Assembly: GCA_003541445.1 (NCBI GenBank)
Contig: DPMO01000015.1
Location: 1-14,852, forward strand
Source of the DNA: Clostridiales bacterium
GTDB lineage: Bacteria > Bacillota > Sulfobacillia > UBA995 > UBA9673
Length of the DNA: 14,852 bases
Direction: 5' to 3'
The notes beneath the pieces are model-generated. The model made no database searches and was not told where the DNA came from. It saw only the letters and a list, made by a program, of their open reading frames with translations. Positions 7,256-12,857 of this stretch are shown here, one piece after another (position 1 is the stretch's first letter; every line of letters begins with the position of its first letter). Made by a program: the position numbers and the translations under genes.

Positions 7256-7618
7256 TCACCCCTTGGGCCGCGCCACCAGGGCCATGGCCAATCCGGCCAG
7301 GATGGCCACGGTCAGGCCGAGGGCGGTGCCGGTGAGCCCGCCGGCCAGGAGACCGCTCAGCCCCTTCTCGGCCGCCCCTTTGAGCATTCCCTTGACAAGG
7401 GCGTGGCCGAAGGCGGGGAGCGGGACGGAGGCCCCCGCCCCGGCGAACTCGATGAGGGGCTCGTAGAGCCCGAGCCCGCTGGCGACCGCTCCGAGAACGA
7501 CGAAGAGGACCATGACGTGGGCCGGGGTGAGGTTCGTCCCCAGGTCAAGGGTCAGCTGGGCCAGGACGCAGATGAGGCCGCCGACGACGAAGGCCAGGAC
7601 GAAGCTCGTCAAGCTCAT
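7256..7618 (-). CDS. spoVAE: Stage V sporulation protein AE
   Basis: Small integral membrane protein of 120 residues with hydrophobic segments near 5-24, 35-55 and 88-116. It belongs to the SpoVAC/SpoVAEb family and, with SpoVAC, helps form the membrane channel that moves Ca-dipicolinic acid into the forespore and out at germination. Landmarks are FVVGGLICVLAQL and GLGLYEPLIEFAGAGASVPLPAFGHAL; the same layout (GG-IC, GLG-Y, G-PI/L-GF/GH) occurs in the SpoVAC of this window. ATG at 7618 is 7 nt past the spoVAD stop, with AAAGGAG about 14 nt upstream, inside the end of spoVAD. The frame stays open further upstream, but that part is spoVAD shadow and was excluded. Confidence 0.95.
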   Translation of the reverse strand: MSLTSFVLAFVVGGLICVLAQLTLDLGTNLTPAHVMVLFVVLGAVASGLGLYEPLIEFAGAGASVPLPAFGHALVKGMLKGAAEKGLSGLLAGGLTGTALGLTVAILAGLAMALVARPKG

Positions 7619-7625
7619 GTCGCTC

Positions 7626-8639
7626 TCAGCCGCTCCTTTCCAAGACGACGGCATGGGCGACGCAGGGGATGGATTCGCCCTGCTGACAGGATGTGGGACT
7701 GTGCAGGGCCCCCGTCGGCACCAGCAGCACCCTCTTGAACCTGCCCTGCTCCAGGTTCTTGAAGAGGTATCCGGCGAACACGGAGGCCGAGCACCCGCAA
7801 CCGCTCGCACCGGCGACCGGCTCCTGGGTGTCATCGTAGAGCATGAGCCCACAGTCCACGAACCTGCTGTCGAGCCTCAGGCCCTTCCTTTCCAGGAGCT
7901 CGGCACAGAGCGGGTGGCCGACGGCGGCGAGGTCCCCGCTGAGGATGAGGTCGTAGGCCTCCGGGTCCCGTCCGGTGTCCTCGAAGTGCCTGGCGATGGT
8001 GTCCGCCGCCGCCGGGGCCATGGCCGCCCCCAGGTCCATCGGGTCCTTCTGTCCGTAGTCGACGACCCGACCGACCGTGACATGCGTCACCTGGACCTTG
8101 CCCTTCCCGTGGGGGCCGACAACAGCCGCCCCGACGGCCGTGGCCGTCCACTGGGCCGTGACCGGACGCTGGATCCCGAACTCGGCGGGGAAGCGGTACT
8201 GGCGCTCGGCCGTGTCGTGATGGCTCGAGGAAGCCAGGGCCACGTTGACCGCGAAACCCCCGTCGACGAGGACCGCGGCGAGGGCGAGGGCTTCGGCCAC
8301 GGTGGCGCACGCCCCATACAGCCCGAAGAAGGGGACGTCCAGCGTCCTGGCGGCGAAGGAGGTGGCGACGATCTGGTTCAAGAGGTCCCCCCCGAGGAAG
8401 AAGTCGACGTCCTGGTGCCGGACTTTCGCCTTGGCCAGGGCCAGGTTCACGGCCTCCTCCACCATCTTCGTCTCGGCCTGCTCCCATGACTTCATCCCCA
8501 GGAGTCGGTCGGCCTTGACAACATCGAACCAGCCCGCCAGGGGTCCGGCCCCCTCCTTGGGGCCGACGACGGCCGCCGCCCCGAGGACGGCGGGAGGGTT
8601 GGAGAAACCGATGGTCTGACCGTTCTTCTTGGTTGTCAC
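7626..8639 (-). CDS. spoVAD: Stage V sporulation protein AD, dipicolinic-acid-binding
   Basis: Soluble 337-residue protein with the thiolase-like fold of SpoVAD. In Bacillus subtilis it binds dipicolinic acid and docks on the membrane channel proteins during loading of the spore core. Family segments seen: VGPKEGAGPL near 25-34, the thiolase-like GLYGACATVAEAL with Cys111 at the former nucleophile position, a SSSHHDTAERQYRFP block at 137-151, PVTAQWTATAVGAA at 159-172, and SPTSCQQGESIPCVAHAV near the end. The length matches the family. The start is GTG at 8639 with GAGG about 8 nt upstream. It lies 68 nt after spoVAC, a gap that holds a GC-rich hairpin, and 7 nt before spoVAE. Confidence 0.96.
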   Translation of the reverse strand: MTTKKNGQTIGFSNPPAVLGAAAVVGPKEGAGPLAGWFDVVKADRLLGMKSWEQAETKMVEEAVNLALAKAKVRHQDVDFFLGGDLLNQIVATSFAARTLDVPFFGLYGACATVAEALALAAVLVDGGFAVNVALASSSHHDTAERQYRFPAEFGIQRPVTAQWTATAVGAAVVGPHGKGKVQVTHVTVGRVVDYGQKDPMDLGAAMAPAAADTIARHFEDTGRDPEAYDLILSGDLAAVGHPLCAELLERKGLRLDSRFVDCGLMLYDDTQEPVAGASGCGCSASVFAGYLFKNLEQGRFKRVLLVPTGALHSPTSCQQGESIPCVAHAVVLERSG

Positions 8640-8665
8640 CTTCGCACCCTCGTCGCCTGACTCTT

Positions 8666-8697
8666 GTGCGCCCCCGCCCCCACAGGGCGGGATGCGC
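8666..8697 (-). other. GC-rich hairpin in the spoVAC-spoVAD gap
   Basis: CCCGCCC at 8673-8679 and GGGCGGG at 8685-8691 form a perfect 7-bp stem with a 5-nt loop, and GCG/CGC can pair outside it across a small internal loop. No T-run follows on either strand, so it is not a standard terminator. In the spoVA message it could tune segment stability or spoVAD translation, whose start lies about 30 nt further on. Confidence 0.4.
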
Positions 8698-8707
8698 CTT
8701 GTGCCCC

Positions 8708-9169
8708 CTAGCTGCCGGCCGGACCCGCCACCAGCATCCTGATGATGGCCACGACAAGCCCTGCGGCGAGAGCGTAGACGATGACGGGTCCGGCGATGGT
8801 GAAAAGGCGGGCGCCGACGCCGAGAAGGAGGCCCTCCCTCCGGAAGTCCATCGCTGCGGAGGCGATGGAGTTCGCGAACCCTGTTATGGGAAGGGCGGCC
8901 CCCATACCGGCCCTCTTGCCGATGCGGTCGTAGACCCCGAGGCCCGTGAGACCGGCCCCGATGGCGATCATCACTCCGGCCACCAGGGAAACGGCCTCGG
9001 TCAAGGGCAGTCCCCCGAGGAGGGCGAGGTTCAGGAAGAACTGCCCCACAGCGCAGATGGTGCCGCCCACTCCGAAGGCCCAGAGGGCGTTCCGGAGGAC
9101 GGCCGGTCTCGGGCTTCTCCGCATGACCAGCCTCTTGTACTCGTCAGCCTGCTCCTTGGTTGCCTTCAT
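8708..9169 (-). CDS. spoVAC: Stage V sporulation protein AC
   Basis: Integral membrane protein of 153 residues, a core channel component of the SpoVA complex that carries Ca-dipicolinic acid; the Bacillus protein behaves as a mechanosensitive channel. After a charged N-terminus (MKATKEQADEYKRL) come hydrophobic segments at about 28-50, 57-79 and 115-147. Family landmarks are WAFGVGGTICAVGQ at 30-43, GLGVYDRIGKRAGMGAALPITGFANS at about 76-101 with its loop glycines, and a MDFRREGLLLGVGA turn. ATG at 9169 follows the dodecin stop by 20 nt with only a weak GAGCGGG ahead. In Clostridia, as here, spoVAC heads the conserved C-D-E trio. Confidence 0.96.
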   Translation of the reverse strand: MKATKEQADEYKRLVMRRSPRPAVLRNALWAFGVGGTICAVGQFFLNLALLGGLPLTEAVSLVAGVMIAIGAGLTGLGVYDRIGKRAGMGAALPITGFANSIASAAMDFRREGLLLGVGARLFTIAGPVIVYALAAGLVVAIIRMLVAGPAGS

Positions 9170-9189
9170 CCCGCTCGACCAGGGCCCGG

Positions 9190-9414
9190 CTAGACCTTCG
9201 TCCGTCTCCGGTCGCCGTCGACGACGAAGGCGACCCTGACGTTGGCCTTGTAGTTCGTGATCCTGCCGCTGTCGACGTTGGCGGTCCAGTTGGAGACCTC
9301 CACACCGGTGATGTTGTCCACCGTCTTGGCCGCCTCCAGGACCGCCTGGTTGGCGGCGTCCTGCCAGCTCTCCTTGGATTCCCCGACCAGCTCCAGGACC
9401 TTAACCACGCCCAC
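9190..9414 (-). CDS. Dodecin-family small flavin-binding protein
   Basis: Protein of about 74 residues with the complete dodecin pattern: VVKVLELVGESKESWQDAANQAV-type N-terminal strand and helix, TVDNITGVEVSNW, then DSGRITNYKANVRVAFVV. The tryptophan in VSNW is the residue that stacks on flavin in characterised dodecins, which assemble as hollow dodecamers storing or scavenging flavins. The frame extends ten codons upstream to an ATG at 9444, but the dodecin fold begins at VVKV, and AAAGGAG lies about 10 nt before GTG 9414, so 9414 (or GTG 9408) is the better start. It overlaps the 3' end of the upstream membrane-protein gene by 8-14 nt and precedes spoVAC by 20 nt, making it an embedded member of the forespore operon. 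The ligand is not proven. Confidence 0.9.
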   Translation of the reverse strand: MGVVKVLELVGESKESWQDAANQAVLEAAKTVDNITGVEVSNWTANVDSGRITNYKANVRVAFVVDGDRRRTKV

Positions 9415-9688
9415 GACTCGTTCTCTCCTTTCCGGGTTCGGCACCTTCGGGGTCCCGCTTCAGAAGGTAGTCCTCAAGGTCCCACAGGGACCTGAGGTCC
9501 CTGAGGATGTCCACGGCCCGGGCCCGGTAGCCCTGGGTCCGGCCCTCCTCGGCCACGACCACGTCAGCCCCTTCCGGCGGATGGCTCTGGGCGCGGAGGA
9601 AGACGAGCGAAGCCACGAGCGCCGCGACGACGGCGATGAGGGCGACGAAAATCAGGGTCTTGAGGCGCCCTTCGGTCCAGGCCCACAT
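9401..9688 (-). CDS. Hypothetical single-pass membrane protein
   Basis: I do not recognise this 95-residue protein. It starts MWAWTEGRLK, has one hydrophobic segment at about residues 11-31 (LIFVALIAVVAALVASLVF), then a hydrophilic region with a predicted amphipathic helix RARAVDILRDLRSLWDLEDYLL at about 55-76 and a charged, Gly/Arg-rich tail. The topology suggests a membrane anchor with an external or intermembrane helix. ATG at 9688 has GGGGAGGG about 7 nt upstream. It sits between sigF and the dodecin gene, where Bacillus has spoVAA and spoVAB, but it is too short and has too few membrane segments to be either. Its 3' end overlaps the dodecin start. Its ordered codon structure and good ribosome site make it a likely real gene. 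Confidence 0.7.
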   Translation of the reverse strand: MWAWTEGRLKTLIFVALIAVVAALVASLVFLRAQSHPPEGADVVVAEEGRTQGYRARAVDILRDLRSLWDLEDYLLKRDPEGAEPGKERTSRGRG

Positions 9689-9695
9689 GACTCGC

Positions 9696-9717
9696 CCTCC
9701 CCGCGACTCCGGGGAGG
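9696..9717 (-). promoter_or_regulatory. Hairpin covering the ribosome site of the small membrane-protein gene
   Basis: CCTCCCCG at 9696-9703 pairs with CGGGGAGG at 9710-9717 with a 6-nt loop. On the minus-strand RNA the downstream arm contains the GGGGAGG ribosome-binding sequence of the gene starting at 9688, so folding would hide it. The spot is the first gap after sigF, where expression changes from the spoIIA operon to the spoVA genes. Confidence 0.4.
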
Positions 9718-9747
9718 ATTCTGCCCGCGCCGAAGGGTGATTAATCG
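9717..9747 (-). promoter_or_regulatory. Weak candidate sigma-G-type promoter for the spoVA genes
   Basis: On the minus strand CGATTA (9742-9747) and CAGAATC (9717-9723) are 18 nt apart and match the sigma-G boxes TGAATA and CATACTA at four of six and four of seven positions. It is the only AT-rich patch between sigF and the next gene, and spoVA operons are sigma-G dependent in Bacillus. The match is weak. Confidence 0.2.
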
Positions 9748-9763
9748 CCGCTGGAGGGAGGGG

Positions 9764-10579
9764 TCAGGGGGCGAGCATCGACTTCAGTCTGAGGAGGGCC
9801 CGCCGCTCGAGCCTGGACACCTGGACCTGCGAGACCCCCAGGAGTCGCCCGACCTCCGCCTGGGTCTTGTCCTCGAAGAACCGCATCTCGAGCAGACGCC
9901 GGTCTCGCTCGTCCAGGCGGGACAGGGCCTCTCTCAGAGCCAGGGACTCGAGGAACCCCTCCTCGCCCCCGGCGGTCCGGGTGGGGGAGCCGGCCGTCAC
10001 CGCGGCTGCGTCGCGTCCGGCGGCCAACCGGTCGATGAGGTAGACCGGGTCACCCGCCTCTTCGCCCGCCTCGTGGAAGAGCGACACGGGCAGCCGCGTG
10101 GCTTCCAGCGCCTGCACCACCTCGGTGGGGTCCACCTCGAGAACACGGGCTATCTCCGCGGCCCCGGGCTCCCTGCCGGTGGACTTCGTCAACTCCTCCC
10201 TGAGCCTGAGGGCGGCGGCGGCCAGCTCCCTCATCCGCCGCGAGACCCGCACGGGCCCGTGGTCCCGGAGGTGCCGCCTTATCTCCCCGATGACCAGCGG
10301 GACGGCGTAGGTGGAGAACCGGGTGCCGAAGCTCGGGTCATAACGCTCCAGGGCCTTCATCAACCCGACACACCCGAGTTGGAAGAGGTCCTCCGGGTCC
10401 TCACCCCGGCACCTGAACCGCCTGACGATGTCCCAGACAAGCCTGAGATGGGACCGGACCACTCTCTCCCGGGCCTCACGGTCCCCCTGTCTGGCCAGGG
10501 TCAGGGCCTTCTGGAGCTCCTCCTCACCGAGCGGCTCGGCCGGACGGGGAAGGGACGGTTCCTCGGGTGGCGTCCGCAC
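9764..10579 (-). CDS. sigF: RNA polymerase sporulation sigma factor SigF
   Basis: First forespore-specific sigma factor, of 271 residues, in the sigma-70 family (SigB/SigF/SigG group). Region 2 is clear: EDLFQLGCVGLMKALERYDPSFGTRFSTYAVP at about 63-94, with the forespore-type GEIRRHLRDHGPVRVSR following. Region 3 spans about 115-165, and region 4 with the helix-turn-helix QAEVGRLLGVSQVQVSRLERRAL covers 240-262. It is about 16 residues longer than the Bacillus protein because of an Ala/Gly/Thr-rich insert near 186-207. SpoIIAB, encoded just upstream, is expected to hold it inactive until SpoIIAA frees it. GTG at 10579 lies 13 nt after the spoIIAB stop behind a G-rich run. Confidence 0.97.
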   Translation of the reverse strand: MRTPPEEPSLPRPAEPLGEEELQKALTLARQGDREARERVVRSHLRLVWDIVRRFRCRGEDPEDLFQLGCVGLMKALERYDPSFGTRFSTYAVPLVIGEIRRHLRDHGPVRVSRRMRELAAAALRLREELTKSTGREPGAAEIARVLEVDPTEVVQALEATRLPVSLFHEAGEEAGDPVYLIDRLAAGRDAAAVTAGSPTRTAGGEEGFLESLALREALSRLDERDRRLLEMRFFEDKTQAEVGRLLGVSQVQVSRLERRALLRLKSMLAP

Positions 10580-10592
10580 ACCGCCCCCCCCC

Positions 10593-11102
10593 TCAGGTGC
10601 CGGCCCGCTCGTCCCCGGACGCTCCGTCCGAAGGGGCCCCGTTCCTCACGGGAAGACGTCTGCGCAGGACGACCCGTGTCCCGTGGCCGGGAGAGGTGGT
10701 CACGGCGACCTCGTCCATGAAGGTCTCCATGAAGACGAATCCCAGGCCCATGCGGTCCGGGCGGGTCGTGTAGGAAGGCCTCCTCGCCAGCTCCACGTCG
10801 GCGATGCCCACACCCCGGTCGGAGACGCTGACCTCCAGCACCCCGCCCCCCGCGCGGGCCTCAACGGTCACGGTCCCGCCGCTGGCCGCCCCTCCCTCCT
10901 CGGGGTAAGCGTGCAGGACGACGTTCGAGAAGGCCTCCGAGACCGCCACCCGTATCTCCTCTATCTCGCCGAGGGTGAAGTCGAGATGAGAGGCGAGGGA
11001 CCCCACGGCCACCCGCACCAGGGCGACGTTCTCGGGTCGGGCCGGAAGCTCCAGCCGGAACCAGTTCAGCGGACCCTTGGGTGGCGAGAGCCGGCCGCTC
11101 AC
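10593..11102 (-). CDS. spoIIAB: Anti-sigma F factor / serine kinase SpoIIAB
   Basis: GHKL-fold protein of about 169 residues that binds SigF and phosphorylates SpoIIAA. The N-box is SEAFSNVVLHAY with Glu56 and Asn60, the G1 box is DRGVGIAD at 95-102, and the lid and G2 region has RPDRMGLGFVFMETFMDEV at about 114-132. Together these give the ATP site. The start chosen is GTG at 11102, overlapping the spoIIAA TGA as GTGA; the longer frame to 11177 lies inside spoIIAA and is rejected. The conserved domain itself begins near LNWFRLELPA, residue 12. Translational coupling to spoIIAA fits the need for balanced amounts. A short polar tail follows residue 150. Confidence 0.96.
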   Translation of the reverse strand: MSGRLSPPKGPLNWFRLELPARPENVALVRVAVGSLASHLDFTLGEIEEIRVAVSEAFSNVVLHAYPEEGGAASGGTVTVEARAGGGVLEVSVSDRGVGIADVELARRPSYTTRPDRMGLGFVFMETFMDEVAVTTSPGHGTRVVLRRRLPVRNGAPSDGASGDERAGT

Positions 11103-11473
11103 GGGACCCCACCCCCCGAAGCGGAGGAGGTGTCCCCGCCGAAGGCCGCGACGGCCTCCCGGACCGACGGATGGCACGCGATGATGCGCATGACACCCGA
11201 CAGCTCGAGCACCCGCCTGACATGGGGGGCACAGCCGGACACGGCCACCCGGCCGCCCCTTTCGGCGACCCGCCTGTAGCGGCCCAGAAGGGCGCCGAGG
11301 CCCGAACTGTCCAGGAAGCCCAGCTCGGAGAAGTCGATGACGACATCACGCGACCCGAAGCGGTCCAGGTCGGCGTCCACACGATGCCTGAACTCGCCGG
11401 CCGTGGCGAGGTCCAGCTCGCCGGAGACCCGTACGACGAGGACGTCCCCCACCTTCTCACTCCTGATGTCCAA
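11099..11473 (-). CDS. spoIIAA: Anti-sigma F factor antagonist SpoIIAA
   Basis: STAS-domain protein of 124 residues. In the unphosphorylated state it displaces SigF from SpoIIAB; SpoIIAB inactivates it by phosphorylating a serine, and SpoIIE reverses this. The phosphosite motif is LDSSGLGALLGRY, with Ser57 in the place of Bacillus Ser58. GELDLATAGEF and VSGCAPHVRRVLELSG are also diagnostic. The only usable start is TTG at 11473, because a stop lies in frame 21 nt upstream; AGAAAGG is about 12 nt ahead. It heads the spoIIA operon, 105 nt from dacF, behind a sigma-H-like promoter. The rare TTG start may keep its level low. Confidence 0.96.
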   Translation of the reverse strand: MDIRSEKVGDVLVVRVSGELDLATAGEFRHRVDADLDRFGSRDVVIDFSELGFLDSSGLGALLGRYRRVAERGGRVAVSGCAPHVRRVLELSGVMRIIACHPSVREAVAAFGGDTSSASGGGVP

Positions 11474-11512
11474 CGTCCGGCACCACCCTTTCTAACCGGG
11501 TGCTTTGACGGG

Positions 11513-11542
11513 TGGTTCTGCGCTGCGGAAGAATCTTCCTTC
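11513..11542 (-). promoter_or_regulatory. Sigma-H-like promoter of the spoIIA operon
   Basis: On the minus strand GAAGGAAGA (11534-11542) and GCAGAACCA (11513-11521), 12 nt apart, fit the sigma-H pattern RnAGGAWWW then RnnGAATWW, with one mismatch in the first box and two in the second. The second box ends 39 nt before the spoIIAA start. In Bacillus the spoIIA operon is transcribed by sigma-H with Spo0A. A perfect inverted repeat GGAAGA-A-TCTTCC (11527-11539) overlaps the upstream box and could bind a regulator. Confidence 0.5.
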
Positions 11543-11572
11543 ATTCACGCCGGACGGAAGACGAGACGCCCC

Positions 11573-11587
11573 GCCGGGTCACCCGGC
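11573..11587 (-). terminator. Perfect hairpin built around the dacF stop codon
   Basis: GCCGGG (11573-11578) and CCCGGC (11582-11587) form a 6-bp stem, and the three loop bases are the dacF TGA stop itself. A pyrimidine-rich stretch (TCTCGTCTTCC) follows some 5 nt later on the minus strand, but there is no clean T-run. It may weakly end dacF transcripts before the spoIIA promoter. Confidence 0.35.
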
Positions 11588-12751
11588 CCCGAGGACCCGA
11601 AGGAAGAGCCTCCAGACGAGAGCGAGGTACCCGATCCGCCCCGAATCGGCGTCCGAGACGAGGACAAAGCGCCCTATCTCCTCTTCTTCCCCCCGTCTGA
11701 CGACGATGACGCCGACGGGGTCGCCGCGCGCGACGGGCGCCTTGACGACTTCGGCCAGGACGACCTCCCTCCGGACCTCCTCCTCACTCCCCTTCTGGAG
11801 GAGGACCCCGAAGTCTTCGGGTGCCACGGCTCTCACCCTGGGCAGTGTCCCGAGGTCGACCGGCACCTCCCCGTAAGACCGTCCCTTCTCAGCCACGCGC
11901 AGGGAGGTGAAGCGGGCGAAGGCGTAGTTGAGCATCTTCGTCGTGTCGGCGAACCGGGCGGTGGGCTCCTCCGCCCCCATGACCACGGCGATGAACCGGT
12001 TCCCGCCCCTCTGGGCCGTGACGGCCACGGAGTACTTCGCTTTCGCCGTCCAACCCGTCTTGAGGCCGTCGCACCCCCGGTAGAAGTTCACCATCCGGTT
12101 ACGGTTCACCAGCCAGGTCTCACCGTCCCGGATGTGCGTCTCGTAGATGGCCGTGAGCCGGAGGAGCTCCGGATGGCGCGCCGCCTCGCGGGACAGGAGG
12201 GCCATGTCCCTCGCCGTCGAGTAGTGTCCCGGGGCGTCGAGACCGTGCGAGTTCTCGAAGTGAGTGTTGTGCATCCCGAGCTCCCGGGCGCGCTCGTTCA
12301 TGAGGGCCACGAACTCCTCTTCCGTCCCGCACATGTGCTCGGCCAGGGCCACGGACGCGTCATTGGCCGAGCCCACCGCGATGGCCAGAAGAATCTCCTC
12401 CAGGGGCATCTCCTCGCCCGCTTCCAGCCATATCTGCGTCCCGCCGTAGCCCTGCGCGTGCTCGGTGCACACGACCTTGTCGTCAGGGCTCAGGCGTCCG
12501 TCCTCCAGGGCCTCCACGGCGAGAAGGAGAGTCATGATCTTGGTCAGGCTCGCCGGGGCGTAGCGCTCGTCGGCCGCCTTCTCGTAGATGACCTCGCCGC
12601 TCAGGGCGTCGACGAGGATGGCTGAAGGAGAGCTCACTTCGAGCGTCGTTCCCCCCGGAGGGCTCTCCGCGGAGGCCGGGAGCGGGCAGGCGGTGACAAC
12701 GGCCAGAACCACGGCCAGGGCGCACAGTCTTGGGGTCGCAAGGGGCTTCAC
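11579..12751 (-). CDS. dacF: Sporulation D-alanyl-D-alanine carboxypeptidase DacF
   Basis: Penicillin-binding protein 5-type enzyme of 390 residues, the same length as Bacillus DacF. It trims the terminal D-Ala of peptidoglycan side chains and helps set cortex cross-linking. A signal peptide is clear: basic start, hydrophobic stretch at about 8-20, probable cut after ASA at 28. Active-site motifs of the S11 family are Ser68-LT-Lys71, SAN at 128-130 and KTG at 231-233. A beta-rich C-terminal domain follows (about 290-370), ending in a short amphipathic helix YLALVWRLFLRVLG that probably holds it on the membrane. The start is GTG at 12751 with GGAGG 8 nt upstream; the longer frame to 13033 overlaps pdp and lacks a signal peptide at its start. 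It precedes spoIIAA as in Bacillus, where it is forespore-expressed. Confidence 0.96.
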   Translation of the reverse strand: MKPLATPRLCALAVVLAVVTACPLPASAESPPGGTTLEVSSPSAILVDALSGEVIYEKAADERYAPASLTKIMTLLLAVEALEDGRLSPDDKVVCTEHAQGYGGTQIWLEAGEEMPLEEILLAIAVGSANDASVALAEHMCGTEEEFVALMNERARELGMHNTHFENSHGLDAPGHYSTARDMALLSREAARHPELLRLTAIYETHIRDGETWLVNRNRMVNFYRGCDGLKTGWTAKAKYSVAVTAQRGGNRFIAVVMGAEEPTARFADTTKMLNYAFARFTSLRVAEKGRSYGEVPVDLGTLPRVRAVAPEDFGVLLQKGSEEEVRREVVLAEVVKAPVARGDPVGVIVVRRGEEEEIGRFVLVSDADSGRIGYLALVWRLFLRVLGAG

Positions 12752-12773
12752 GGCGAATCCCTCCGGCGGGCCG

Positions 12774-12781
12774 TGTCGACA
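12774..12781 (-). promoter_or_regulatory. Palindromic TGTCGACA resembling a Spo0A box
   Basis: TGTCGACA upstream of dacF carries TGTCGA on both strands, six of seven bases of the core Spo0A box TGTCGAA. It is 23 nt ahead of the dacF start and would sit at or downstream of most plausible transcription starts. It may be chance. Confidence 0.2.
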
Positions 12782-12857
12782 AGGGCCCGTCAAAGGTTTA
12801 CGCCCCCACCCTCCGCTTGATGACCGCCTACGCGCCCGAGGCCCCGCCGGGGCGGGT

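Noticed and set aside
6147..7466. Plus-strand open frame of 439 codons
   Set aside because: Antisense to spoVAF and spoVAE with biased Glu/Asp/Gly composition and no motif; a shadow.
9190..9444. Longer dodecin starting at ATG 9444
   Set aside because: The ten extra residues (MPNPERRERV) are not part of the dodecin fold, and the ribosome-binding sequence AAAGGAG lies inside this stretch, ahead of GTG 9414.
9401..9688. Small membrane protein as a truncated SpoVAA or SpoVAB
   Set aside because: SpoVAA is about 200 residues with a soluble domain and SpoVAB has several membrane segments; one N-terminal helix and a charged tail fit neither, and no frameshifted continuation is seen.
11081..12625. 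Plus-strand open frame of 514 codons
   Set aside because: Antisense to spoIIAA and dacF and crossing the promoter gap between them; no recognisable domain.
12840..12857. GCCCCGGCGGGGC inverted repeat just after pdp as a terminator
   Set aside because: The stem is 5 bp with a 3-nt loop and no T-run follows; such repeats are expected by chance at this GC content.
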